This document shows, piece after piece, positions 47,334 to 55,549 of a stretch of 64,000 bases of DNA. The first letter of the stretch is position 1. Each line of letters opens with the position of its first letter. Source of the DNA: Phreatobacter stygius (GTDB taxonomy: Bacteria; Pseudomonadota; Alphaproteobacteria; Rhizobiales; Phreatobacteraceae); contig NZ_CP039690.1 in assembly GCF_005144885.1 (NCBI RefSeq), positions 7,118,873-7,182,872 of the forward strand, written 5' to 3'. Position numbers and translations under genes: made by a program. The notes below the pieces were generated by a model, which saw nothing but the letters and a program-made list of their open reading frames with translations, had not been told where the DNA came from and did not search any database.

Positions 47334-47939
47334 TCAGTACAGCGTCGCGCGCTGCCGCTCGGCCAGGCCCTTGTCATAGTCCTGGGCATCGAAGGGCGCA
47401 TAGGCGCCCTTCAGCATCTGGCCGGCGCTCGGCAGGTCGCCGCGCGGCCGGTGCTGGGCCGGATCCCACAGTCTTGAGCGGTGCAGCGCTCGCGAGCACT
47501 GGAAATAGACGCTGTCTATGGTGATCACCAGGACGCTGCGCGGCTCCTTGCCGTCGACCGCGTAACGCGCGAGCAGGTCCGGATCGGCCGAGATCCGCGC
47601 CCGGCCATTGACCCGAAGCGTCTCGTTGATGCCGGGAACCATGAACAACAGGCCGACACGCGGGTCGCGCAGCAGGTTCTTCAGGCTGTCGAGGCGGTTG
47701 TTGCCGCGCCGGTCCGGCAGGATCAGCGTCGTGTCGTCCTGCACCTCGACAAATCCCGGCGCATCGCCGCGCGGCGTCGCGTCGAGCCCGTCCGCGCCCG
47801 CGGTCGCCAGCACGCAGAACGGTGCGGCCACGATCATGGCGCGATATTCGGCGGTCAGCCGCGGCACCTCCTTGACGATCGAGGCTTCCCCCGGCTCGCC
47901 GTAGAGAGCCATCAGTGTTGCCTCGTCGTCGATCCACAT
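47334..47939 (-). CDS. pyridoxamine 5'-phosphate oxidase family flavoprotein
   Basis: A 201-residue FMN-binding split-barrel protein. The pattern FCVLATAGADGLDATPRGDA in strand 1-2 and LLFMVPGINETLRVNGRARI in the core match the group of PPOX-type flavoproteins seen in mycobacteria and rhizobia (MSMEG_1061-like). GGAG at six bases spacing favours the ATG at 47939. The substrate is unknown; relatives include deazaflavin or FMN-linked reductases and heme-related enzymes. Confidence 0.82.
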   Translation of the reverse strand: MWIDDEATLMALYGEPGEASIVKEVPRLTAEYRAMIVAAPFCVLATAGADGLDATPRGDAPGFVEVQDDTTLILPDRRGNNRLDSLKNLLRDPRVGLLFMVPGINETLRVNGRARISADPDLLARYAVDGKEPRSVLVITIDSVYFQCSRALHRSRLWDPAQHRPRGDLPSAGQMLKGAYAPFDAQDYDKGLAERQRATLY

Positions 47940-48037
47940 GATCATCTCCAGCCTGCGGTTGCGCGCCACGCGGTTTGCAGTCGCGACGTTATTTCAGGTT
48001 CCGGCTAGACTGGCACCATCAGAATCGCGAGCCCGCC

Positions 48038-48820
48038 ATGATCATCGCCACGTGGAACGTCAATTCCATCAAGATTCGCGTCGAAAACACCCTGGCCTGG
48101 CTGAAGGAGCGCGATCCCGACATCGTCTGCCTGCAGGAATTGAAATGTGTCGACGAGGCCTTCCCGCGCGAGCCCTTCGAAGCCGCCGGCTACAATGTCG
48201 CCGTGCACGGGCAGAAGACCTATAACGGCGTCGCCATCCTGTCGAAGCACCCGCTCGAGGACGTCACCCCTCGCCTGCCCGGCGACGAGAGCGACGAACA
48301 GTCGCGTTATATCGAGGCGGTCGTCTCGACGCCGAGCGGCGTGTTGCGCGTCGGCTCGATCTACCTGCCCAACGGCAATCCGCTCGGCACCGAGAAATTT
48401 CCCTACAAGATCGCCTGGATGAACCGGCTGATCGCCCATGCCCGCAACCGGCTGCCGCTCGAAGAGGCCTTCGTGCTGTGCGGCGACTACAACGTCATTC
48501 CCATGCCGGAAGACGCCAAGAACCCCAAGGACTGGGTCAATGACGCGCTGTTCCAGCCGGAAAGCCGCGGCAAGCTGCGCGAACTCGCCGCACTCGGCTT
48601 CACCGACGCCATCCGGGCCTGCGACACCTCGCCCGGGCTCTTTTCGTTCTGGGACTATCAAGCCGGCGCCTGGCAGCGCAACAACGGCATCCGCATCGAC
48701 CACCTCATGCTGTCGCCGCTCGCCGCCGACCGGCTGGTCACAGCAGGCATCGACAAACATGTCCGCGCCCTAGAGAAGCCGAGCGACCACGTGCCGGTCT
48801 GGTGCGAATTGAGGCTTTAG
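48038..48820 (+). CDS. xthA: exodeoxyribonuclease III
   Basis: A 260-residue AP endonuclease/3' exonuclease for base-excision repair. Motifs: IATWNVNSIKIRVEN at the N-terminus (catalytic Asn), CLQELKCVDEAFP (Glu that binds Mg), VLCGDYNVIPMPED (Asp and Asn) and the C-terminal SDHVPVWCELRL (catalytic His). Complete length for the family. It is followed by a 403-base gap without genes. Confidence 0.96.
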   Translation: MIIATWNVNSIKIRVENTLAWLKERDPDIVCLQELKCVDEAFPREPFEAAGYNVAVHGQKTYNGVAILSKHPLEDVTPRLPGDESDEQSRYIEAVVSTPSGVLRVGSIYLPNGNPLGTEKFPYKIAWMNRLIAHARNRLPLEEAFVLCGDYNVIPMPEDAKNPKDWVNDALFQPESRGKLRELAALGFTDAIRACDTSPGLFSFWDYQAGAWQRNNGIRIDHLMLSPLAADRLVTAGIDKHVRALEKPSDHVPVWCELRL

Positions 48821-48940
48821 GGGCACGGTGGTTTTCGGCGCTGGACGTCATCCCCGGCGGGCTCGCACGCATGCGACCTGAGATGGCGTCAGTGCCTCCG
48901 GCTATCGACTGGAAGCCTCGTTCACCCCGTCGCGTCTTGA

Positions 48941-49107
48941 GCCTCGACGTCACCCCCGGCCGAGCGAAGCGAGGGGAAGGGGGCCCAGGGGTTGAAGTGC
49001 AGAGCCGCAGCGTCGCATATTCTGTTCAGAGGCCAGCGAACGGCGCGGCCTGTTGGCTCCTGGATCCCCTTCCCCTCGCTTCGCTCGGCCGGCGATGACG
49101 TAGAAGA
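48941..49107. repeat. intergenic inverted repeat
   Basis: In the 403-base gap between xthA and the cupin gene, two arms form a perfect 27-bp inverted repeat (48956-48982 with 49066-49092; core CCGGCCGAGCGAAGCGAGG), extending with a few mismatches on both sides. The remaining sequence of the gap carries no gene or known motif. The arms could act as a bidirectional transcript end or be a relic of a mobile repeat. Confidence 0.7.
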
Positions 49108-49223
49108 TGTTTCGGCGTCGGCCCTGCTTCAGACACGCCCAAAATTGCCGCCCCAACAACGCCTTACAGCCTTCCCCGGACTCGGAATCAAAACATGAGG
49201 ATCCGCCGCTAACCGGGCCCGCC

Positions 49224-49631
49224 TCACGCGCCCTGGGTCGGAAACTCTGCCGGCAGGGTGATCTCGATCAGTTCGAGATCGTCGGAATGGGCGATCTCCT
49301 GGTGCACGATGCCGGGTGGCTGGTGGACGCAGGAGCCGGGCTCCAGCAGCACCTCGCCGACGCCCTCGTACCAGAAGCGGACCCAGCCCTTGAGCACATA
49401 GACCATCTGGAAATCGAGCGTATGGGTGTGCTTGTCGCCGCCGGCATGGGCGCCGGGCACCGCCCGGATGACGTGGGCGCCGACCCGTCCGCCGGTGGCT
49501 TGCCTGATACCGAGGTCGCGATAGACGAAGAAGTTCCTCAGGCCCTGGCCCTTGAACTCGCCGTCCTTGGCATGTGCGACCGAAAAGGCGCTCGCCTTGG
49601 CCTCGACCTCGCCGCTATGAGCCTCCGCCAT
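49224..49631 (-). CDS. cupin-domain protein
   Basis: A 135-residue single-domain cupin. The first motif is GGDKHTHTLDFQMVYVLKGW (His pair and later Glu or Gln bind a metal), the second GSCVHQPPGIVHQEIAH. The strand pattern fits the small metal-binding cupins. GGGAG before the ATG at 49631 supports the start. Its role, for instance in a ring-cleavage or isomerase step, cannot be told. It is 72 bases downstream of the P450 stop-side, in the same direction. Confidence 0.8.
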   Translation of the reverse strand: MAEAHSGEVEAKASAFSVAHAKDGEFKGQGLRNFFVYRDLGIRQATGGRVGAHVIRAVPGAHAGGDKHTHTLDFQMVYVLKGWVRFWYEGVGEVLLEPGSCVHQPPGIVHQEIAHSDDLELIEITLPAEFPTQGA

Positions 49632-49703
49632 GTCAGTCTCCCTGGATGCGCTCCCGCGGCGCTTGGGGCCAGCCTGCACCGCAAGGGCCGGCGGCCGCAA
49701 CCG

Positions 49704-51092
49704 TCAACGGCGGGCGACCGTCATGGGCAGTCCGCCCTCCGGGCGCAGCGTCAGGCGCGTATTGGGTTTTGGCCGGTGGCCGGGCACCGAGGCAAATTTG
49801 AGCTTGCGCAGCATGGTGGCGAAGATCACCACCGCCTCGATCTGCGCGAACGAGGCGCCGATGCAAATGCGCGGTCCGGCGCCGAACGGCAGATAGGCGC
49901 CGCGCGGCCGGCCCTTCGACGCCTCGGCCGAGAACCGGTCGGGGTCGAAGCTGTCCGGATTGGTCCACAAGGCCGCGTGGCGGTGGATCGCATAAACCGG
50001 CACATAGACCGGCGTCCTGGCCTTGACCGTCTCGGTGCCGAGCACGGTGTCTTCGCTGGCGACCCGTGGGATCAGCGGCGCCGGCGGATAAAGCCGCATG
50101 GCCTCCTGGATCACCTGCTTGGTATAGACCAGCCGGTCGGCCGCCGCGGCATCGACCGGCGCCTCGCCGGCGACGCTCGAGATCTCGTCCAGCACGCGCT
50201 GTTCGACCGACGGGCTGTTGGCGGTCAGCCAGAGCGCCCAGGTCAGCGCCAGCGCGGTCGTCTCATGGCCGGCGACCACGAAGGTCAGGAGATTGTCGGC
50301 AAGCTCCGCATCGGTCATGGCGCGGCCGGTTTCCGGATCGCTCGCCTGGATCATGAAATCCAGGAGATCCGGCGTCACGCTCGGATGGGCCCGCCTTTCG
50401 GCGACGACTCTCGCCATCTCGGCCTTCAGGAAGCGGTTGCCGGCACGCGCCCGGCGCTTGCCCGGATAGGGGATCCAGCGCGGCAGGCGCAGCACGGCGA
50501 GCGCCGCGACCCAGCCGATCGTATCGAAATAATGGGTGATCTCGGCGCCGAAGCGCTCGATGTCGAAGCCGCCCTTGCCCGACAGCATGGTCTCGACGAT
50601 GACGTCGAAGGTGGTCGCCATCATGGCTTCCGCCATGTCGATGGGCGTGCCCGCCCCGGCTCCGGCGATCTGGCCTTCCAACCGCGCCACCGCCGCGTCG
50701 GCGGCGGCCGTCATGGCCGGCACGAAGCCTAAGATCTTCTCGTGCCGGAATGGCGGTGACGAAGCGCGGCGCTGCCAGCGCCAATCGGCGCCCTCGGCAG
50801 TGAAGATCGACTTGGTGCCGACCGCCGCGCCGATGGTCCGCTGGATGATCGGCGCCTTGGGGAAGATCGCCGCGCGCGCGACCAGGACGTCCTCGACCAG
50901 GGCCGGGTCCATCACGAACAGCACCGGCCGGCCGGCCATGGCGAGCCGCAGGACCGGCTCCTCGAACAGCGCCCGCGGCCAGGTCTCCAGGGGATTGCGC
51001 ACCAGGGTGCGCAGGAACTTCAGCGCCTTCAGCGGCTCGCTCGGGTGGTCGATGGCGTGCGGCGTGAAGCGCGGCGTTTCGACCAGCGTCAT
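49704..51092 (-). CDS. cytochrome P450
   Basis: A 462-residue heme monooxygenase. The I-helix motif VVAGHETTALALTWALWL near residue 270, the ExxR pair in QEAMRLYPPAPL and the heme-binding loop FGAGPRICIGASFAQ with the axial Cys410 are all present. It lacks a membrane anchor, so it is probably soluble, and is closest in pattern to fatty-acid-type or CYP110/CYP102-like bacterial P450s. No redox partner is next to it. Confidence 0.92.
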   Translation of the reverse strand: MTLVETPRFTPHAIDHPSEPLKALKFLRTLVRNPLETWPRALFEEPVLRLAMAGRPVLFVMDPALVEDVLVARAAIFPKAPIIQRTIGAAVGTKSIFTAEGADWRWQRRASSPPFRHEKILGFVPAMTAAADAAVARLEGQIAGAGAGTPIDMAEAMMATTFDVIVETMLSGKGGFDIERFGAEITHYFDTIGWVAALAVLRLPRWIPYPGKRRARAGNRFLKAEMARVVAERRAHPSVTPDLLDFMIQASDPETGRAMTDAELADNLLTFVVAGHETTALALTWALWLTANSPSVEQRVLDEISSVAGEAPVDAAAADRLVYTKQVIQEAMRLYPPAPLIPRVASEDTVLGTETVKARTPVYVPVYAIHRHAALWTNPDSFDPDRFSAEASKGRPRGAYLPFGAGPRICIGASFAQIEAVVIFATMLRKLKFASVPGHRPKPNTRLTLRPEGGLPMTVARR

Positions 51093-51107
51093 GCGATCCC
51101 CCGGCCC

Positions 51108-51926
51108 CTAGCGGCGGCCCGATGTCTTCAGCCAGGCCTCGACCATGCGCAGCGCCACGCCGCGCTCGTCGTCAGAGGCCGTGCGCATGGCCTCCTCATA
51201 CATTTCGGTCACCCAGGTATCGGTCTCGCTTGCGGCTTCCTTGGCCAGCGTCAGGAACATCAGCCCGCGCGGCGCCTGGCGCGGCACGTCCCGGCCGGCG
51301 AACAGCATGTGGCCGAGCACGGCCTGGGCCTTGTAATGGCTCTTGCCGGCGGCCAGCGACAGCCAGCGCGCGGCCTGGCGCGGATCGCGCGGCGTGCCCT
51401 GCCCTTCGAGGAACAGCCGGCCGAGCCGGAACTGCCCGTCGGCGTCGCCAAACGTCGAGGCGGCATAAAAATAGAGTTCGAAGGCGCGCTGCGGATTGGC
51501 GCGGACATAGGTGTTCGGGATGCCCTCGAGCCAATAATTGCCCATGGTGACGAAGGCGGCCGAGATGAACTGGGCATCCGGCGAATTCGGACTCTCGTCG
51601 CCGCGCTCGATGGTGATGCGGCGGAACGTCTCGAAGGCCTTCAGGTCGTTCTGCGCGACGCCGTCGCCGGCCATATACATGCGGCCGAGCTTCCAGGCGG
51701 AGGCCGCGTGCCCGTTGCTCGCCGCATATTGCAGCGACGAGACCGCTTCTTCCGTCCGGCCATCGCGCAGCGCCCGCCCGCCCGCCCGGAAGGCGTCGAG
51801 CGGCGAACGCGGGTCGGTGGTCGTCTGACCGTCAAAGGCGAACGCCCCCGTCGCGCCGACGGGGCTTGCCGCCACCGCCAGCGCGAACAGGAACGCACGA
51901 ACCCTCGAGGTCTCAGACATCAGCAT
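51108..51926 (-). CDS. exoR: ExoR-like Sel1-repeat protein
   Basis: A 272-residue secreted protein with a signal peptide ending near ATGAFA (about residue 29) and Sel1-like repeats ([44 protein letters not shown]). Length and layout match rhizobial ExoR, a periplasmic inhibitor of the ExoS-ChvI two-component system that governs exopolysaccharide and motility. ExoS and ChvI are not in the window. It overlaps the end of ilvD by 14 bases; in-frame ATGs at 51926 and 51920 are both possible. Confidence 0.8.
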   Translation of the reverse strand: MLMSETSRVRAFLFALAVAASPVGATGAFAFDGQTTTDPRSPLDAFRAGGRALRDGRTEEAVSSLQYAASNGHAASAWKLGRMYMAGDGVAQNDLKAFETFRRITIERGDESPNSPDAQFISAAFVTMGNYWLEGIPNTYVRANPQRAFELYFYAASTFGDADGQFRLGRLFLEGQGTPRDPRQAARWLSLAAGKSHYKAQAVLGHMLFAGRDVPRQAPRGLMFLTLAKEAASETDTWVTEMYEEAMRTASDDERGVALRMVEAWLKTSGRR

Positions 51927-53640
51927 AAACGTGCTTTTCCCCGGCGCCGCCCGGATGGGTCACCGCGCCGTCAATTGCAGGGCCGACCTGCTGGGCGTAT
52001 TTCCAGATGGCGCCCGAGCCGAACTCTGTGTCCTTCGGGCCTTTCCAATCCTTTTTACGCGCCCGCATTTCGGCGGCCGTAAGGCGAACTTTGAGCGTTC
52101 CTTTGACGGCGTCGATCTCAATTATGTCGCCGTCGCGCAGATGCGCGATCGGACCGCCGACCTGGGCTTCCGGGCCGACATGGCCAATGCAGAAGCCGCG
52201 GGTCGCGCCCGAGAACCGGCCGTCGGTGATGAGCGCAACCTTGTCGCCCATGCCCTGGCCGTAGAGCGCCGCGGTGGTCGCCAGCATCTCGCGCATGCCG
52301 GGGCCGCCTTTCGGCCCCTCGTAGCGAATGACCAGGACCTCGCCTTCCTTGATGGTGCGGGCGGTGACGGCGGCGAAACACTCTTCCTCGCGGTCGAAGC
52401 AGCGGGCCGGGCCCTTGAACTTCAGCTTCTTCATGCCGGCGACCTTCACGATCGCGCCGTCGGGGGCGAGATTGCCCTTCAGGCCAACCACGCCGCCGGT
52501 CTTGGTGATCGGCTTGTTGGCCGGACGCACCACGTCCTGGTCCGGGTTCCATTTCACCGAGGCGAGGTTCTCGGCCATGGTCCGGCCGGTCACCGTCATG
52601 CAGTCGCCATGCATGAAGCCATGGTCGAGCAGCGTCTTCATCAACAGCGGAATGCCGCCGATCTCGAACATGTCCTTGGCGACATATTTGCCGCCCGGCT
52701 TCAGGTCGGCGACATAAGGCGTGCGCTTGAAGATCTCGGCGACGTCGAACAGGTCGAACTTGATGCCGCATTCATGTGCCATGGCTGGCAGGTGCAGCGC
52801 CGCATTGGTCGAACCGCCCGAGGCGGCGACCACGGTCGCGGCATTTTCCAGCGCCTTGCGGGTGACGATGTCGCGCGGCCGGATGCCCTTGGCCAGGAGC
52901 TCCATGATCTTCTCGCCGGCGGTGTAGCAGAACTGGTCGCGGATATCGTAGGGCGCCGGCGCGCCGGCCGAATAGGGCAGTGCCAGGCCAATGGCTTCCG
53001 ACACCGTGGCCATGGTGTTGGCCGTGAACTGGGCGCCGCAGGCGCCCGCCGACGGCGCGGCGACGCGCTCCAGCTCGTCGAGATCCTCATCCGACATCTC
53101 GCCGGTGGAATGTTTGCCGACCGCCTCGAACAGGTCCTGGACGGTGACCTGCTTGCCGCGGAACACGCCAGGCAGGATCGAACCGCCATAAATGAAGATC
53201 GACGGCACGTTGAGCCGGACCATGGCCATCATCATGCCGGGCAGCGACTTGTCGCAGCCGGCAAGGCCAACCAGGGCGTCGTAGGAATGGCCGCGCATCG
53301 ACAGCTCGACCGAGTCGGCGATGATCTCGCGCGACGGCAGCGACGACTTCATGCCGGCATGGCCCATGGCGATGCCGTCGGTCACCGTGATGGTGCAGAA
53401 TTCGCGCGGCGTGCCCTGAGCCGACTCGACGCCCTTCTTGACCGCCTGAGCCTGGCGCATCAGCGCGATATTGCAGGGCGCGGCTTCGTTCCAGCAGGTC
53501 GCCACGCCAACGAAGGGCTGGTGGATCTGCTTGTGCGACAGCCCCATGGCATAGAGGTAGGAGCGATGCGGCGCACGCTGCGGACCTTCGGTGACATGCC
53601 GGCTCGGCAGCTTGTTCTTGTTGAATTTGAACGTGGTCAT
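51913..53640 (-). CDS. ilvD: dihydroxy-acid dehydratase
   Basis: A 575-residue iron-sulfur dehydratase in valine and isoleucine synthesis (dihydroxy acid to 2-oxo acid). Iron-sulfur Cys are found in [11 protein letters not shown] (Cys49 and Cys56), [11 protein letters not shown] (Cys129) and [26 protein letters not shown] just before the ATG at 53640 fixes the start. Its stop region overlaps the ExoR-like gene, so the two are in one unit. Confidence 0.96.
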   Translation of the reverse strand: MTTFKFNKNKLPSRHVTEGPQRAPHRSYLYAMGLSHKQIHQPFVGVATCWNEAAPCNIALMRQAQAVKKGVESAQGTPREFCTITVTDGIAMGHAGMKSSLPSREIIADSVELSMRGHSYDALVGLAGCDKSLPGMMMAMVRLNVPSIFIYGGSILPGVFRGKQVTVQDLFEAVGKHSTGEMSDEDLDELERVAAPSAGACGAQFTANTMATVSEAIGLALPYSAGAPAPYDIRDQFCYTAGEKIMELLAKGIRPRDIVTRKALENAATVVAASGGSTNAALHLPAMAHECGIKFDLFDVAEIFKRTPYVADLKPGGKYVAKDMFEIGGIPLLMKTLLDHGFMHGDCMTVTGRTMAENLASVKWNPDQDVVRPANKPITKTGGVVGLKGNLAPDGAIVKVAGMKKLKFKGPARCFDREEECFAAVTARTIKEGEVLVIRYEGPKGGPGMREMLATTAALYGQGMGDKVALITDGRFSGATRGFCIGHVGPEAQVGGPIAHLRDGDIIEIDAVKGTLKVRLTAAEMRARKKDWKGPKDTEFGSGAIWKYAQQVGPAIDGAVTHPGGAGEKHVYADV

Positions 53641-53962
53641 TTCGCTCCCCATAGAGATGCAATGGCCGCTTCCAACTCTGGAAGCGTTAAAACCTGTCCT
53701 GCCATCGTCCGGGGGGCTTGAAAAGTCATGAACTCACGGGGCCACGCATGCAAAGAGACCGCGACCTCTGGGTTTCAGCGGTCTGGTGGGGAATTTCGTC
53801 GCGTGGGGCTGTGGCGGGATTGGGGCAGAAAATGGTGAACGCTTGGTAGGTTTCTCAGCATTTTATAAGTGTTGTAAAAAGGATACAAAAAAATCGCCGC
53901 CGGCACCCCTCTACCGGTGCGGGCCGCCGCGGCGCTCCAGCCCGCTAGCGGCCGTCGCCGCC
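53641..53962. other. 322-base leader region of ilvD without a supported gene
   Basis: The gap upstream of ilvD holds a perfect 8-bp hairpin (53667-53686, stem CGCTTCCA/TGGAAGCG with a 4-base loop) about 27-46 bases before the ilvD start. It also has an AT-rich stretch near 53855-53892 that could be the promoter. I see no coding frame that I would support and no classic attenuator with regulatory codons. Confidence 0.5.
53667..53686 (-). promoter_or_regulatory. hairpin in the ilvD leader
   Basis: An 8-bp perfect stem with a 4-base loop in the ilvD 5' leader. It does not cover the ribosome binding site at about 53645-53650. It could stabilise the mRNA or take part in control, but no evidence beyond the structure is seen. 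Confidence 0.4.
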
Positions 53963-54706
53963 CTAGAGTGCAACCGGTCTCGGTAGCGGCAGCGCCTCGC
54001 CGCGCCATTCCAGGTCGAGGAACAGGCCCTTGGGGTGGATCGCCGGAACCGCCGCATAAGGCAGCCCCGCGGCGGCCAGCGCCTGGCCGACCCAGTGGTT
54101 GCAGACCTGCAGGATCGAGAACGTGCCGGTCGCGGCATAAAACAGGCTCGGCCCATAGAGGCCCTGGCCGATCTCGCGCGGCCGTCCCTCGGCATCGGGC
54201 GCCACCGCCTGGTCGACGAAACGTGCCAGGCGGTCGAGGCCCGCCTCCGACAGCCGCAGCGCCAGGATCTCGGAGCGCCGGAACACCTGCGGCGCCGACC
54301 GTTCGAGCCCGACGACGTGCAGCACCGCCGCATTGCCGGGGCGGAACAGCGCGCCGAGCGCGCTCATCAACTGGACATCGGCAATGGTCGGCGTCTCCTG
54401 GTAGAAGCGCGCCTCGCCCCAGCCGATCTCGACCACCGGAAAATCGCGGAAGCGCTCGAGCACGGTGGCGAGCCGGCCGAGCCCCTGGCGCAGCGCGGCC
54501 GCCTTCAGCGCCTCGCGCGACAGGGCAAGGCCCGAATGCCAGCCATGGGAGACCACATGGACCAGCGTCGACGGCTGGTCCGGTTTCGGCGGATAGAGCG
54601 CCGGATCGCCCGGACGCATGGTCGCGATCGTCAGCACGATCAGCCCAGCGATCAGGCAGGCCGCGACCAGCGCCACCCCTTTGAGGCCGCGCCGGAGCCG
54701 GGTCAC
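53963..54706 (-). CDS. DUF2459 (TIGR02117) family protein
   Basis: A 247-residue protein with an N-terminal membrane helix (VALVAACLIAGLIVLTIATM, about residues 10-30) and a periplasmic domain. Motifs such as VHVVSHGWHSGLALS, VEIGWGEARFYQET and VCNHWVGQALAAAGLP match the DUF2459 family (TIGR02117, chp_urease_rgn), often found near urease genes in rhizobia; urease is in this window but 20 kb away. Cys-x-His placement recalls papain-fold hydrolases. The GTG at 54706 overlaps the metallophosphoesterase stop by four bases. Confidence 0.82.
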   Translation of the reverse strand: MTRLRRGLKGVALVAACLIAGLIVLTIATMRPGDPALYPPKPDQPSTLVHVVSHGWHSGLALSREALKAAALRQGLGRLATVLERFRDFPVVEIGWGEARFYQETPTIADVQLMSALGALFRPGNAAVLHVVGLERSAPQVFRRSEILALRLSEAGLDRLARFVDQAVAPDAEGRPREIGQGLYGPSLFYAATGTFSILQVCNHWVGQALAAAGLPYAAVPAIHPKGLFLDLEWRGEALPLPRPVAL

Positions 54707-55545
54707 GCGGCCGTCTCGGCCACGAACGTGACCGTCACCACCTCGGGCGGCGCGAACAGGCGCAGCGGAATGGTGCTGCAACCAAGGCCGGCGCTGACGA
54801 TCAGGTGCCGCCGGCCGATGCGGTGGTGGCCATGGGCCATGGCGCGCGGAATGCGGCTCGGCGGCATATGCAGTACCGGCAGTCCGGGAATGCGGATCTG
54901 GCCGGCATGGACATGGCCCGAAAGCAGCACGCAGCCGTCGGGCAGGTCCTGGATGACGCCGGGATCATGCGAGACGACGATTTCGGCGCCCGCCCCTGCC
55001 CCGACCAGCGCCGGTTGCGGCTCGCCGTGAACGTCGTCGGCGAGCCCGACGATCCTGACCGCTGCGCCGTCGACGGGGATCTCGACCGCCCGGTTCTCCA
55101 GCACGCTGATACCGGCGGCCTCAAAGGCATCGGCCACGGCATCCAGGCCATATTCCCAGTCGTGGTTGCCGAGCACCGTCGCCATCGGCGCCGACAGGGT
55201 CTTCAGCTCGGCCGCGATGGTTTCCGGCGGGATCCGCCCGCCACCGAACGACATCATGTTCATGTGGTCGCCGCCGAGCAGCACCATGTCCGGCTGCATC
55301 GCCTCGACCTCGGCGAGGATGGCCGAGAGCCGGCGGCGATCGTCGGTATGCGAACCGAGATGCAGGTCCGACAGGAAGGCCACGGAGAAGTCGCGCCCAT
55401 GCCAGCCGGCAAGCGGCACGCGGTAGCCGACATGCCGGTGGGCTGGTGCCCGGCTGAACGGCGCCCAGAAGCCCTTTGCCCCGGACGGGTCGGCGAAGGG
55501 GGCTCGCGCACCCCAGGCCGACCGCGTCACCGGACGCCGGGCCAT
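54703..55545 (-). CDS. metallophosphoesterase (YkuE/calcineurin type)
   Basis: A 280-residue dinuclear metal phosphoesterase. The metal ligands are in VAFLSDLHLGSH, VLLGGDHMNMM, TVLGNHDWEYG, VVSHDP and LLSGHVHAGQIRIPG, in the order of the calcineurin-like family. No membrane helix is obvious at the N-terminus. It is coupled with the DUF2459 gene and begins four bases after valS, so all three share a transcript. Confidence 0.9.
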   Translation of the reverse strand: MARRPVTRSAWGARAPFADPSGAKGFWAPFSRAPAHRHVGYRVPLAGWHGRDFSVAFLSDLHLGSHTDDRRRLSAILAEVEAMQPDMVLLGGDHMNMMSFGGGRIPPETIAAELKTLSAPMATVLGNHDWEYGLDAVADAFEAAGISVLENRAVEIPVDGAAVRIVGLADDVHGEPQPALVGAGAGAEIVVSHDPGVIQDLPDGCVLLSGHVHAGQIRIPGLPVLHMPPSRIPRAMAHGHHRIGRRHLIVSAGLGCSTIPLRLFAPPEVVTVTFVAETAA

Positions 55546-55549
55546 GGCC

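Noticed and set aside
53786-53986. Small + strand frame upstream of ilvD
   Set aside because: No ribosome binding site, odd composition and overlap with the DUF2459 gene end argue against it.
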